A stretch of DNA of 64,000 nt. Source: Raffaelea ambrosiae (lineage: Eukaryota; Ascomycota; Sordariomycetes; Ophiostomatales; Ophiostomataceae). The stretch is taken from contig PCDI01000005.1 of the NCBI GenBank assembly GCA_002778195.1, positions 1,533,427 through 1,597,426 of the forward strand, read 5' to 3'. Every line of letters begins with the position of its first letter. The stretch's first letter is position 1. This document shows positions 45,646 to 59,016 of this stretch, piece after piece. The notes beneath the pieces are model-generated. The model saw only the letters and a list, made by a program, of their open reading frames with translations, was not told the origin of the DNA and did not search any database. The position numbers and the translations under genes are program-made.

Positions 45646-48600
45646 GATGGCGTTGAGAAGCAGTGACGGTCTACTAGCGATGCAAGACAATAAGACAAAT
45701 ACAACGCTAGGTTGACAGACAGAAAAAAGGGGGACTTTTGCTGAGCGTGGCTGTTCTGCAGGTGGAGTAGATATGAAATATGATAGCTTGTCTGTGTGGT
45801 GAAGAAGTTGTGGTGTAGAACAAGAAGAAGACGAAGCAGAAAGAACGCAAGATGGAGGTCGAGAAACAAGACGAAGACGAAGCAAGACGAAGACAATATG
45901 GAGGTTGAGAAACAAGGAGGTAAAGAGTAAGGTGGATAAGTAATAGTTATAAGTGAGGAGGCAAGGCCAGTTTGGGGGGGGGGGGTTCAGGGAAGGAGAG
46001 GGTGTGTCGAGGGGAGGGTCTAGAGTAAAGATGTATGGAACGAATGGAACGAATAGGGCGTGGTCTGGATCACCTCGCTCCTTCGAGCAGTCTCATCACT
46101 TGTATTGAGATGCCACGCGCACTACTTCGTCCTGTCCTGGGCTCTTGTCTCTCTTGTTGCCCTTTCTCGGGGTCCTGTGTCCCGCTTGTGTTGGTGTGTC
46201 TTTCTTTGTCTTTCGTGCCTTTCTGATCCCCCGGTTTTATCGCTATTCTGCTCTGCGTTGTTTCCGTTTTCTCTTCTGCTATTTCCCTCTTGTCGGGAAT
46301 GGCAGGAACATAGACTCTGTGTGCGTGTAGGCGTGTCAAATCGTGTATGTGTGTCGATGTGGACGCCAGGGCAGAGTATAGGGAGATGGGACAAGCGAGA
46401 TATATAATGACAACCGAGAAGCAAGAGGGGAAACCCTGTGCTTACGCCTGTATGTGCATATAAGTGCGTGTGCGTGGTTGGTAGCGAATAAGAAGCATGG
46501 TCCTCAATGCAAACATACGTCCTTTTGTGGCAGTCCAGCAGGTTTCCTGTGATAGTGCTGCAACCTTCTGTAAGTCAAGGTCTCGGCCTGTCCTCCCTTG
46601 TTTTTCCTATCACGCGATGATGAACAACGCATGCATATCTGGTTCACATATTAATACAACTCCACTTTTGACAACTGCATGGTGTCTGGGCTCGGCCACC
46701 GATGTGCGATGCACGATGGACGAACCAAGACGATGCAAGTGATGGGGTATGGCACACGAAGCTCACCGGTACCACATAACTACCACAGTACTATGTGCAT
46801 AAAAAGATCCAAAGATCGGGGCTCCATCCACAGGCCCTGGGCCTCGCCATAGCGAAATTGCCCTTGACTTAAGAGGCAGAAAAACCACACACCAGAGTGT
46901 TTACGACACCGCATGGGTCCCTTTCTCGCGGGCGAAGCAGGGGTGAGAAAAGGGAGGGGCGTGTGGGTAGGTTGAAGAGGAGGCGTGCAGACAAGGCATA
47001 TGGGGCGAGAGGGAGGGCAAAAAAAGGACGAGGTGATTTGGAGACGCCGCCAGAAGGGGGTGAGCAGACGAGCGGAAGGAGAGGATTAGAAGCATCGTCC
47101 GCGGTTCTTCCCCGAATCCGTAGCCGTTCTTGCTCACTCCACTTGGGGCAGGTTCCAAGTTCCTAGTGGCTGTCTCCGGCCGTTACAGGCTCGACAACGA
47201 AGCCAGAGACAGTGAGAGAAGTAAAACCCAACAACATCCAAAATGGGAGTTGACAGTAGGGCCGCCAAAACCGCCAGGACCATTCACGAGGCTCAGAGTA
47301 AGGCCAAAACAAAGCCAGAACAGGGCCAGAACAGGAACCCGTCAGACGAGGGCGTGAACAACATCTGATCTCAAATGGTATTGCCAGACTACATCCAGAT
47401 GTCAGCGGTTTTCTTGATTGCCTCATTAGGACGGTTTTTTCCGGCTCGGCAGAAGCGAAAGGCAAAGCAGGCGGCAATCCCACAGGCCAGACAGAGCTGG
47501 GAAAAAGAGCCCTGAGGCAACACAGCAAGACAAGCATTGCATACACGCACAAATAGTTGCACACATGCACACAGCAATTACACGCCCGCACCCACACGCA
47601 CACAAACACACCTCGTGGATTCAGTGACAAATCGGGCATGGCCTCAAGCTGGCTGGTGGAGGTTTGGGTGGGACGGAGACAGGGAAAGCGATCTGGAGGG
47701 AGGGTGAGAAAGGCGCCAGGGTAGGGCTGGTCTTTGTGCCGCAGCCGTCGTGGCTTGGACGGACCCAAGAACCAGGATACAATAACTTTGTAGGGGGTAC
47801 GGCGGAAGTACAAGCACGACACCACCCATGGTGGGCTCGCAAGCTTTCCCAAAGAAGCAAGGCAGATATGCCAGATAGCACATAGCTTGACGGCAGCAGC
47901 AAATAGAAGCAGGGGGGGGGGGAGAAAAGACGCAAAGCATACATAGTATAAATAAGAACGCCAAACAAACCAACACGGACCAACACGGACCAGTGGCCAG
48001 TACAGGCCAACGCAGATCTGGCTCAAAAAAGAGACCATACAGAGACGGAGAAACACAGAACGGGAAATACGACCAGCGCAGAACGGTGTACTTACACATG
48101 GGCCAGCAGAAGGACGCGGATGCGGCAAGGAATGTGTGGAGAGAGAAAACATGCAGCGGGCAAGGGTGTCCCGTCTGTGTGTTTCGTCTGGTTGTTCTTG
48201 TATGCTTCCTGGTAACATAGCCGGTTGGGTTGTCCGGTTAGAAGGAGTCCACGACGGCTGACATAGCCGAGGCGGAGACTGCCGATTATCCGCATGTTCT
48301 CTCGTGTTTCTGTCGATCTGCTTCAGCTTTGCTTGTCTCCTTTGCTTCGGGTGTTTCTTTTCTTGCCAAAATGTATACCGGCGATCGTGGCTTCAAGTGC
48401 TGGGGCTCCCAGGCCTTCTCGAGTGGCCTTTCGCCCCGGTAAAAGACCCAAAGCCACAATAGCGTGCTGCTGCACAGATCATGAAGAGAAACGAGGACCA
48501 CAAGCGGAACCATAAAGTGACAAACAACAGGATGGGGCTCGAGGCAAGGGGGAGGACTGGACGGGGAGGGGCGTGCGCTGCGGGTGGGTGAGCATAGCAG

Positions 48601-49240
48601 GTGCCAGTGTAGGATCGTGGACGAGGACGAAGAGAGGGCCTGAGAAGCAAAGAAGAGAAAAAGAAAACACACTGTCCAACTAAGGCAACTACAACGAGCC
48701 GTACGATATAACTACTAAGTACATTGTACGGGTATCCATACCCGGCCTGTTACAGGGGATGCAACAAGCCCAGCCAGTAGAAAGTCGGAACAACATGAAA
48801 GCGGAAAGCGCGTCCGGCAGCCGCCTGACGGGGAAGGACTGGGAGACGACAAAAGGACCACCTGCATCACCCAATCGGGCTGTTTCTGCAGCTGGTTCGC
48901 TCCTTCCTTCCTGCATGGGATTTGCAAATAGATTCTGCAGGCTGTGAGAGATAGAGCAGGAGAGGAAAGAACGAGAGAGGCAACAACCGCCAACAGCAAA
49001 GAGAGGGAAGGAACGATGGATACACCCTCTGTGAGAGGCAAGAGCCTGCGGAAGAGTGCAGGTAATTCGCTGGAGCTGGCGCCCACACCCTCCTTCTCAA
49101 TTTGATTTCTGAGACATGCATAAGTGCGGGCCAGAAAAGGGCCAGAAGAAAAAGCAGGCCAAAAAACAAAGGAAATGCAAAAGAATCCGAAAAATTGGGA
49201 AAGATACAAGCCAAATTGGCAAGTCAAATTGGCCCACACT

Positions 49241-49300
49241 GCTCTCTGCTGCTCTCTGCTGCTCTCTGCTGCTCTCTGCTGCTCTCTGCTACTCTCTGTT
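49241..49300. repeat. 10-nt minisatellite (GCTCTCTGCT)
   Basis: Five perfect units and one diverged unit, intergenic. It creates a Ser/Glu/Gln-repeat frame on the minus strand that is not a gene. Confidence 0.92.
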
Positions 49301-50867
49301 GCTTCCTTTTTTCTTCTTTTCTTTTCTTTTTGCTTTTCCTTTGCTGCAGTCTGCATGGTCTGCATGCATTAACTAACGCTCTTCCGTGCTCTCTGGCCTA
49401 ACTCACCCCGGCCAAACACGCCCTGCCCCAGAACTCGTCCTCGTCCTCATTCGCATCCTCGCTCGTCCCCCTTGCCAACGTTGGAACGAAAAGAGGGCCT
49501 GGCTTCCAGGCTTCTCCTCCGCCTCGATCCACTTTTCGACGACGGAGAGGTGGCCAGATGCAACCCAAGACGAGCAGCGAACCTGCAGAACCGTGCCGAT
49601 CCAGGAAAAAGAAACGTGTGGCGACTTGATGACAACAGGACACAGGAGACGAGCAGCAGCAGAAGCACCAGAAATAGCAGGAGAGCAGAAAAAGTGGGAA
49701 GACAGAAGCAAGACAGAAAAACAGGCAAGGGAACGACCAATTCTGGCTGTGTTCCAGGCACTCTGCCGCACAACTGTCAAAAAAAGAAACGCCTCCAAGA
49801 GTCAAAAGGGATAAAGGCGCACAGAAGACGCCAGCGAAGATAAAACGGTGCAGACTCGTCGTGTGTGGAGAACACAACGAGCTTCTGGAGCAAGCATCAC
49901 TAGATTTGCGCCCGCTAAGAAAGAGATTCGCACAGAGCGTTCTCCCTGGATATGGGCACGGCGGCCTGGCCCACGCCACGCTGAAAAATAAAAGCAAAAA
50001 CGGAGCAAAGACATAGTCGAACACCAAGAGGCCGAAACACACGGCACTGAGAGGTCAGACCGGAGACCGGCCCAGACACATACTTGGACCGGTCGCTTCT
50101 TGCCCTACCTAGGCACACCACGGACAAGATGCCCCGTGTGCTCTGTACGGTAGGAAACTGCGTACGTCTGGGGAGACCACACTACCAAATGAATACATGG
50201 ATGTGGCTGACATGGACGCATGCAGGAGACCGGGCCCAGAATGAGGGGGTTCTGCAGCTGAACCTCCCCCAAAAAGTCCCATGCTGAAAATGCATGTTGT
50301 TCTCTTGGGGTTTCGGGTTTTCCTTTGATTTGCCGATGCGTCCACGGACACCGGCCGGCTAATACCCAGTTCTGGATAAGTAAACAGAGCAAGAAGGGCG
50401 GAAGACCAGGGGATGCAGAGCCAAACGACGCAGAGCCAGAGGACCCTGCCCGGACAGACGGGCAGGTTGCGGGAAGGACGCGGCACGCAGGTCAGCCATC
50501 TGCCATGCCCAGCTTATTCTACTTTGTGCCCCAAACACATCGCGCACAGACTTCGGCAGCGAGAGGCTCAAGTCTGGTCGGTTCTGGCTCTCGGCTCTTT
50601 TCTTTCCAGCCACTCCTATGTGTAGCCAGCATGCAGAGACACTGTCCGCTTTGGCCTGTCAGAGGACACGGCATGTTTCCCTGTCACATTCGGCACTTTC
50701 CGCAGGCGACAACAAAACGGAATCCAGAAAAGCAGAGAGAAAAACTGGAGAGCTGTAACCGGCTGGCCGGTCCATACCACGCAGAAAAATGAAAGAACGA
50801 AAACTGGCAAGACCAACTTTTTCCGGTGGGTAGCATTGTTCCCGGCCAACACATGTCGCGTGGGGAA

Positions 50868-50922
50868 CCCTCGGAGGGGTGGCAAGAGCGGGTGGCAAGA
50901 GCCCTCGGAGGGGTGGCAAGAG
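50868..50922. repeat. 21-nt direct repeat pair
   Basis: CCCTCGGAGGGGTGGCAAGA plus G occurs at 50868-50888 and 50902-50922, with a partial GGGTGGCAAGAG copy between. Confidence 0.88.
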
Positions 50923-53900
50923 GCGGAGATAGGCGGACATCACAACCATGCCGCTTGAGTGTGTGTGTGCGACACGAATGCGACCGTGCCTGTCGAGGTG
51001 GAGGACGACCAGGGCCTGTTGACAAAAAGAAGAAAGTCAGTTGAGCGTGTCAGAACAGCAGCCAACGAAAGACAAATATTTTGCTTGATACGCACTTCAC
51101 CAGGAAAAGGTGGCGGAGTGGTTAACGCGCCTGGGCAGGGCTGCGGTCGGCCTCTGATTGGCTCCTTACTAACACGGAATCGGATGCTGAAAAGCCACCA
51201 GAGCGTTTAATTTATCTCGGTCTTCATGGACTTCTTCCAGTTGCGCCTCGCCGCCCCGTTTCTGCACAGCAATCAATGTCCGGCTTAAATGAAGACAGCG
51301 GCGGCACAGTGGTAAAATGCAACGCAGGGAGACGAGTATATTACGAAGCATTGCTAGTTGGGAAAAAGAGATCAACAGCAGCGCTACACGTTTCCCCTAC
51401 GAGGCTCTATGGGTAGCTCCTACGAGTCCCGCCAAGAAAAACGCGGAAGTAGGACCCCTGAACGAAATGTGGTCTGCCAATGCCGCTTCCCGTTAGTCGC
51501 TGCGGATTGTCAAAAACAGACAGTTCTGCTTTGTTTCTCCAACACTCTCCACTCACCTAGCGCAGACGAGGCCGGACAGCGATGGAGATGGAGAATGTTA
51601 GAGACATCAGCGAGACAGGTACCAGAACGGCTCTTTCTTGGGTCACTGCACAACTCAGCACCACAAACAAACTGGAATGCCACGCACACTCGCACGCCTA
51701 CAAATCTTTCGATATCACTGCTTTTCCAAAAACCTACTGTCACATGACCGCACCCTTCCTGTAGGTGCCTGTGGTTCTCTCGTGTTCAACTACAGGCATC
51801 TACAGGGTCTATCGAGAATTTTGGCTGGATTGCTTGCCGTGACAAGGCCGAAACGAACCAGATTGCTCTATGGGCAACAACAAGAAAATTGGTTATAAAT
51901 ATTGGTACCCAAACTGTGTTCTGGTGATCCCGCCATATCATAGACGCGAACCGGTGAGACCAGAACCCACTATCCACTATTACATGGAGGTGTATTATGT
52001 ACAAGCTTTCGAGTATGAGCTGCGCACGGGCGGCCTTCCAAAGTCCCGCTACTCCGATTGCGCACGGGCGAGGGAGCCAGATTCCCGCCATCATAGTATT
52101 CGTACTAATAACACTGCTCCACAAGTGGCTTTAGGTCACCCGCAAGTGGGAGACTTCTTAGCACACCTGCATGCTCGCCGAAACTCATTTTTCTAATCTA
52201 CTCGTACAGCCCCATCAGCTCTCTCACATTTTTTTTTTTTCGAATTGGGAGGGGGGGCCGGGGAGGAGGTTGTTTGGTCGAGGGCTCTCAGTCGTACCAG
52301 CATTTCTGCGAGTCTCTCTAATACTCGTACTTTCATATTTCGTAAGGCGGACACCCGGTCAGTCCGACAGCTTGATTGGGGAGCTTTGGCTGTGTGTCAG
52401 CAATGACCAACCCCAAGCCGCAGCCTGGCCATTGCTCTGCCAGCTGCACTGCAAGATGCACTGCCGTGAAATCGCAACACCGTTTCTTTGCTTTGGCATG
52501 ATCCGGTCTCTGCTCTCACCACCGGCGAGGAGCCGAGCTAGTTGGTGCACAGATGATGGCACTCTCGCCCTATTCCCCAGAGCCTAGGCCGCCCCTCCTC
52601 ACTGGCGTGGCGAATGGACACTCCAGTCTTTTTTTCCTTGCTTTTCCTGGCCTTGCCATGGCCAAGCGAATGCCAAGGATGTGCACGAAGGGCGGAGATT
52701 GAAGCAAATCAGCGGAGCATGTTCTCCGTTGTGTTCTGCTGACTCTTTTACAATTTCCAACTGGTCAACCATGTTTCCGACCCTGCCCGTAGGTAGATGA
52801 CAATTTCCAGGGGAAGGCGAGGAGTTGCAGCTAATTTCTGGCAGGATAGAGCGTTGGCTCTGGCACGCAGAAGGCAAGGCTGGGGGCATCTGCACTGCGT
52901 AGTTTCGAGTACTTGTCCGGTGGGCTGCGTTCATGGCAACCTGGACTGACATGGGGGGGGGTTGCGCAATGATGTCCTCTGTCGGGCAACAAGTCTCTGT
53001 CGACTGCCATCTCTCTTCCTCTTTTTCGCTCTCGGTTTCTTTTGTCTTGTCCCCTACTCATCTACTCATGCTGGTACGTCAGCCCGTCGACCCACAAGTT
53101 GAAGAGTGGACTACTATGTAGAGAGACATGCAGCAGTATTGCGCCCATACAGGGCAAAGACAGGACGCCCACCCCGTTTTGCCTTGCCTTCTAGCCTTTT
53201 TTCTTTTCCTCGGTAAATTTTGGGGGCTTTTTTCATCAAGTTTAAAAAAACCCCTACTTCACCTGCAGAATTTCGCACAGGGGGCGTATCCATGTTTGTG
53301 TGGAGGGCCACAGCGATCAAGCAGGCAGAAGGGAGGGAACTGCTCGCGGCGGCGTGAGACGTTCGGCAGATACTCTACTCGTACGCAAAACTAACCGTCT
53401 TCGCTGGTTTTAACTAGCACTGAAAGCTGCGAGCCAGGATCTACCCTTGTTCTGCCAATTGAAGAAGGCACTCATGGAGGTTCGTACACGCTTCAGGGGA
53501 GGCTTTTAGTATCTCACTAGAGTTTGCTAGCAGCAATGTGCATAGAAGAGGCCTGGCAGAGGTCTATTACGAGCATTGTAGCTGTAGCCCAGGGGGGGGC
53601 ATGAGGTCAATGGCAAGCCAGAGCTCCACTTTCGGGCCGCGCTGAGCATAGCTACGGCTAGCTCTAAATAGCGCCATTGCTCTTGCTCTGTCCCTCTGTC
53701 AGTGGAGACAGGCGGAAAGCAAGGTCATTGCGACAGACGAGACTGTCTTCCTGGATTGTCCTCCTGGTTATTCTGTTCCTGGATTTGCCGGCGATTCCCG
53801 CCCCCGTCCTTGTTTTCGCACATCAGGCACGGCAGGTAGAGGCAGTAGTCCATCCTAACTGTCTTGGTGCTACTGATGTTCCTTTTGAGTCTCGGCCAAA

Positions 53901-55484
53901 TAGCACGATTCGCCTCTGTCTCAGCTGTGGTGATCTACTATGTATATCTTACACAGTATGAGTAGTTACTATGTATATCTGGGGGTGTGTGCTGTATCTT
54001 GCGCATGTGCGCACATGTGCAGTGAACGAGCTGGGTCGTGTTATTGACAGGTCGTGTGTCACTTTGTGACAATTCGACGTTTGTCGTTTGTCGTTCGTCT
54101 CTTCGTCTGGGTTTTTTTTTAGGCTTAGACTCGGCATTTTGTGTCTTGTTGCCGTAATCAGTGCATACTGACTATTGCACGATGGCCACAGAACTTCCAT
54201 TCTTCGCCTGGCGATCTATCTTAACATCCCACTTACACGCGTTTCAAGAGCAAAGTTACTATGTATTCCGGTCAATCCAATTCAAAAGTAAGGGGGGGAT
54301 GCGGAAAGCATTAAAGCGGGCTGCATTTCGGGCAGGCACTCTACCCCCATGGTCCGGAGAGGCGGCCGTTCCCTCCGGTTCATGTGGAACGATTCTTTTT
54401 TGGGGTAGTTCATAATAATTGTTGGTGTTTTCTTAGCCGTATGCAACCTGCCCAAAACGGGTCAAAAAACGTGCACTACAAGCAAACTCTCCTTTTCCTT
54501 CTTTGTTGCTAGTCGTCTTCCTTCTTTCTTTCTTATTTTCCTACTTTTTTTTTTCTCCGTTGTGGACGTTCTTGTTGTCGGATTGCAACGATGCGTACCC
54601 GTATTTGACACAGTATATTTCGGGCGCTAAACCTCACTACTGTCCACTTCCCTTGTCCTCTCATGTGCTTTTTGACTGGGCAAAACTCTACTCGTACTAC
54701 GGTCTAGATTTCTGGAGATTGTGAAGACCGGGGTGCCCCCCCCCCTCCCCAACATGAAATATGATCGATGGCTTATTTTGCCAAGAACAAGGGGAGGGTG
54801 AACTAGAAGGAGAACAAATGGAAAGACACAGCAACAAAATCTAAAAAAAAAAAAAATCCATGGCGAGCAGGGGTCAGTTGGACTGATGTACTATGTACTA
54901 CTATTATGTAGCTGTAAAGGAAAAAAAGGGGGCAGGGGGTTTTTGTGAACTATGTACCCTCCCCCCCTACCCCCCCCAAAAGAATCAAAGAAAATCCCCA
55001 AGAGAGATCCCAGACGGAGGAAAACCAGCAAATCTATTGCTCTGTATGCACATAAGATAGGGTTGCGCCCCACGGCGGCCCAATCGCCGTTCATAATCCA
55101 ACTCGCATACAAGTGGTAAGGATGGTGATTCAGATGCACCTAGATGCACCCGGCATGCACCCCAAAGAAACAACAGAGGCACAGAAACACCTAGAAGCAC
55201 CCAGCAACACAATTTCAGGCAGGACTCTCTGCAGTGGGTGTGCAGTGAATTTCCAGCAGCATCCAGCTATGCAAGAGAAGGAGTTGGTAGTCCTTGCAAC
55301 CAAAAGAGCTGCCCAGAAACCTAGGAATTTGAAATTGGAGCCAGCAGATCAGCACGAATTAAACAATCAACACCCAGCCCACAGCGTACCGACCTGGTGT
55401 TGGTTTGAGATCACGGTTGTATCTTGAAACGGACAACTAGTCGATAGCAACTGTGTACTCGTATGTTTCGCAGCTCCCCCCCCC

Positions 55485-55499
55485 NNNNNNNNNNNNNNN
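55485..55499. other. Assembly gap (15 N)
   Basis: A short N run following C9, probably an unresolved homopolymer. Confidence 0.97.
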
Positions 55500-58429
55500 C
55501 CTGCTGGCTCTCTCGGTATGGCCACTGACGTGGGTGTGCCATGCTTCCGTTGCTCGCCGGATAACTGTTCACTTTTTCTCCCTGCTCTTGCATTGTGCCT
55601 CACAGAGACCTGTTTTGAGCGGGAGGGACATTCTCACTAATATGGCTATGCCCAGCACACCGTTGCCGACGCTTATGCTGGGGAAGGCGCACTTCTTCCC
55701 TGACCTTCCTACAGAAGCAATGAATGCCCACGCCCCCCTTGATAAGAGAGGAGGCAAGGTTCTGGTGGTGGGCTCATACCTGTAAGATCTTACAATCCTT
55801 CCTTGTCCTTTCCAGCTTTTTTTCCTCTTTCCATCCTTTCGTCTAGTCTGCACACGCCCCCCCCCCCCCCTTTTGGGGCCCTGTCTAAGGAATACAGTGG
55901 ATGATCAACCACTAACGACAACACCCTCTTTTTCTCAAGGAGTGTTGCAGTGGGTGTTGCAAGCGTTGCAAGCGTTACGGCGCCGCAAGCGTTTGACCAT
56001 GCTGCGGGTTTGCGGTGGGTTTGCAGTGGATCGCTCCAGGTCGTGAAGCAGCGTAAGCAGCTAAAATGTGAACCGGCGATGCAAAACAAGAGGATTCTGA
56101 GACACTGGGACAATACACGACACGTTTTCCCCAAAGCTCGGTATTAAGAGAGCACAAGGGCAAACCCACGCAGCCAATGGGCACATGGGCATGTCTTGGC
56201 AAAGTGCGGAAAGAGCTGTCGTCTTTCCGCCGGATTCCACGCCCTCCATAGCGTAACATCGCCGAATCTCTTGCATCCGAGAAGAGAGAGAAAGACAGAA
56301 GAGAGAGAGAGAGACGATACGCGGAAAGCCAGGGTCTGAGTGGGGGTGGCAACAACAATGATGATGGCTCTGTTGTTCTCTTGGACGATGTTCTCTCTTT
56401 TGCCGATGAGTGGTAGTTGGTGGTGTCCCAAACAGTGCGCTGACCTCGGCTCCTACTGCATCAATCACTCTGCTGGGCCTCCTGCGGCGGGCATACCACC
56501 GTTTTCGTGCGGCTGCATCAACAGCACCCCCAAGGTGATGGACTGTGCAAAGCATTTTGTTCTCGCGTCGAGCCATTCGCATGCAATGTGAAACGAAGCA
56601 TCCGTGGAAGTTCCCACCCGGTCTTTCCAGTCTCAACAAAAAAATAAAATCGGATGTCGTAGTTAGTAGTTGGCAGGCAAGTAGCGTGGGGGGAAGGTGA
56701 CGAGGGAGAGCGAAGTCTAGACAGAACCGAGTTCTGAGGTGCATATACCGCTGTCCCTCGTTCTTCCGCCCACTTCTCGTCTCTTTGCATTTGCGGGCTC
56801 GCCACGTAGGACGCTTGGGTTGCTGCAGCTTCGAGCCTGCGTCTGCATGGCCAACTTGGATCCCCCAAACTTGGATTTCAAAGCCTGGATTTCAGAACTT
56901 TGCCTTCCCTTGTCTGTGCTATCCGAGTATCATTATGTCCCGAGACGGCGACCTGCATCACTTGTCGTCGAGCGGACTGAGGGGGGGCGCGCGTAGCGTA
57001 GCTCAGATGCTAGTTATGTAGTGCGTTGTGTGTATAGTTGCCCCTTTGCGGTCTGCTTGCTCGAGAGAGTTGTCGACTAGCTAGCTGAGGGGGTTTGACG
57101 ATCCAAGCTAAGCCGAAAGTCATCAAGGCTAGGATCAAGGCTAGGCACATTAAAAACCACCCAAGGACCAGATGGTGGGCGTGCTTTCTGTCGTTTGCGG
57201 CAACCGCCCGTAGGCTGTCCGTGGGGAGAGTCCCCCTCGAAGACTCTTGGCCCGTTGTGATTCCCAAGTGAGGGACGATCGTTCTTTGGCACTACAGGAT
57301 CTCGCAGTATCATCCCGGTGGGCGGTGTGATCCCGGTGGGATATGCAGTCCTGGCCGGGAAACACAAGCCATACGCCATGCCCGAGACAAGGTTGCCTAG
57401 CATGGTATGGCCACGATCGACAGAGCCCACGAGGCCGACAAGTCCGACGAGAGCGACACCCGCAGCTGCAATGAGCCTCCTCTCGAAAACGAGGCATAGT
57501 TTGCCCCTCTCCCCCCCTCCCCCGAACAAGCGTCGGCCCCGTCCCCCGAAACAACGTCGGTTCACTGTCCGAGTCTTTGTGTGATAAGAGACTTTGTCCT
57601 GAGGATTCTGAACGGGCTGAGTCTTTTTCGTGTTAGCTGTGTTAGTTCAGAGCCAGCTCCATGCAAGAGAACCATGGCTATGGCACTCGAAGGAGCCGGT
57701 GGTTGACAAACATCGCCAAGCAACAGCAGAAAGACACTCGTATGCGCGTTTGACGACATATAAAAAGGGGAAAAAACAACCCAAAAGGACAAAAGGACAA
57801 AAATCCTGCAGATGGAGAAAGAAATATTGGTAGAATAAATGCTACAAGCGGTGGCAAGGAAGCTGCAAGAGGGAAAAGGAGGCGGCTTCGCGAGCTATTT
57901 GCAGTTTGGATACATGCTGGCAACCGGTGAACTGCAGTCAACTCCTTTTATTAACGGGCGAGATGCAGTTGGCTCCATTCGTCGACGGTGATATATCTCT
58001 CTTTCTCTCTCCCGCCAGACAAGTCCCATCAAGCGATCAGCCGTTGACAAGACACACATCTAGACTGGACTGGCAGGGCCACGACGTCCCAACGATCGAA
58101 AGCCGTCATGGTTTTTAGTTAATTTTTGGGGCTCGTTTTTTTTCGGATTTTTTTCCCCAGAGGGCTGCCCGCCAGAACGTGCCGTGCCCACCTTGCCCGG
58201 ACGAGACCCTGACCTGGTGCCAAGCTGTTAAAATAGTGCGTCAGAGTTAGACCAGAGGCTAACCTGGGCCGGGGAGGACCCTGCTGCTCGGTGATGGCGC
58301 CGGTGTGCGATGGTGCGCGATTGCGGTGTGTGTACCTGTCAGCGATCTCGCCTTTCTTTTTCAGTGGATCTTTATACTTACCACACGGCGTCGTCTCATC
58401 TTACGAGTACAGCTGCCAGCGACACTCCC

Positions 58430-58505
58430 AGACCGGTAGCAGCGGCAGCAACAGGCAGCAGCAGCCAGCAGCAGCCAGCAGCGGCGGTGACATCGCAGCA
58501 GCACA
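58430..58505. repeat. CAG-rich simple repeat
   Basis: Interrupted CAGCAG/CAGCCAGCAG units, about 520-590 nt upstream of the DUF4336 start. No supported coding frame. Confidence 0.75.
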
Positions 58506-59016
58506 TTCTCCACTGGGGTGTGGGTGGGCTCGCATACAGGGATCCTAATGTGGCTTTTCTACCGCCGCTGCGGGCTGAGATCTCACACGGAAGGTGCGAC
58601 CAGACGTCCTGGATTCACGTGACGAGCTGCAAGCGCAGCCGAGCGTCGCTGCCCGTTTTTATGATGATGCGTTGTCGCCTCCCTGGCCTCGTCGCCCTCT
58701 CAGATAGAAGGAAAGAAAGGGGGGAAAAAAGGTCCCAAATTCAAGGAGCTCGATCATAAACGTTTCCAAATCCACCCACCGATCTTCGGTCGGGTGGCAA
58801 TCAATCCTCAATGCACCCCCCCCTCTCTCTCCCTTTTTTATATTTGCCAGCAATTTTTTTTTTTTTTTGTGTGGCTGAAGCTTCTGGCGGTCCGGGCCAA
58901 TTAGTCAGGCCGTGCTGGTTTCCCATCTCTGCCGAGGCTCGATAGCAACCTACCATTTTTGTTCGGGGGTTTTTTTCCCCTTCTCCTCTCTTCTGTTTTT
59001 CTACAGCCCCTTTGTC

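Larger units (their letters stand above)
45427..59016. other. 13.6-kb gene desert
   Basis: The first 500 nt is the pyrimidine-rich leader and promoter of the minus-strand gene. Beyond it no gene is supportable. Contents: a 10-nt minisatellite at 49241-49300, a 21-nt repeat pair at 50868-50922, isolated tRNA A-box-like strings near 51.1 and 51.3 kb, six exact TACTATGTA motifs (47.9-54.9 kb), a 15-N gap at 55485-55499, and CAG-rich DNA at 58.43-58.50 kb. Frames at 51.87-52.20 kb and 57.08-57.57 kb were inspected and not accepted. Confidence 0.6.

Noticed and set aside
51870..52196. 108-residue plus-strand frame (MGNNKKIGYKYWYP...)
   Set aside because: Fairly ordinary composition but no recognisable domain, no GC3 bias and no splice continuation.
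57077..57565. 162-residue minus-strand frame with a hydrophobic LIAAAGVALVGLVGLVG segment
   Set aside because: Tempting as a small membrane protein, but no leader, codon bias or recognised family, and frames of this length are common by chance here.
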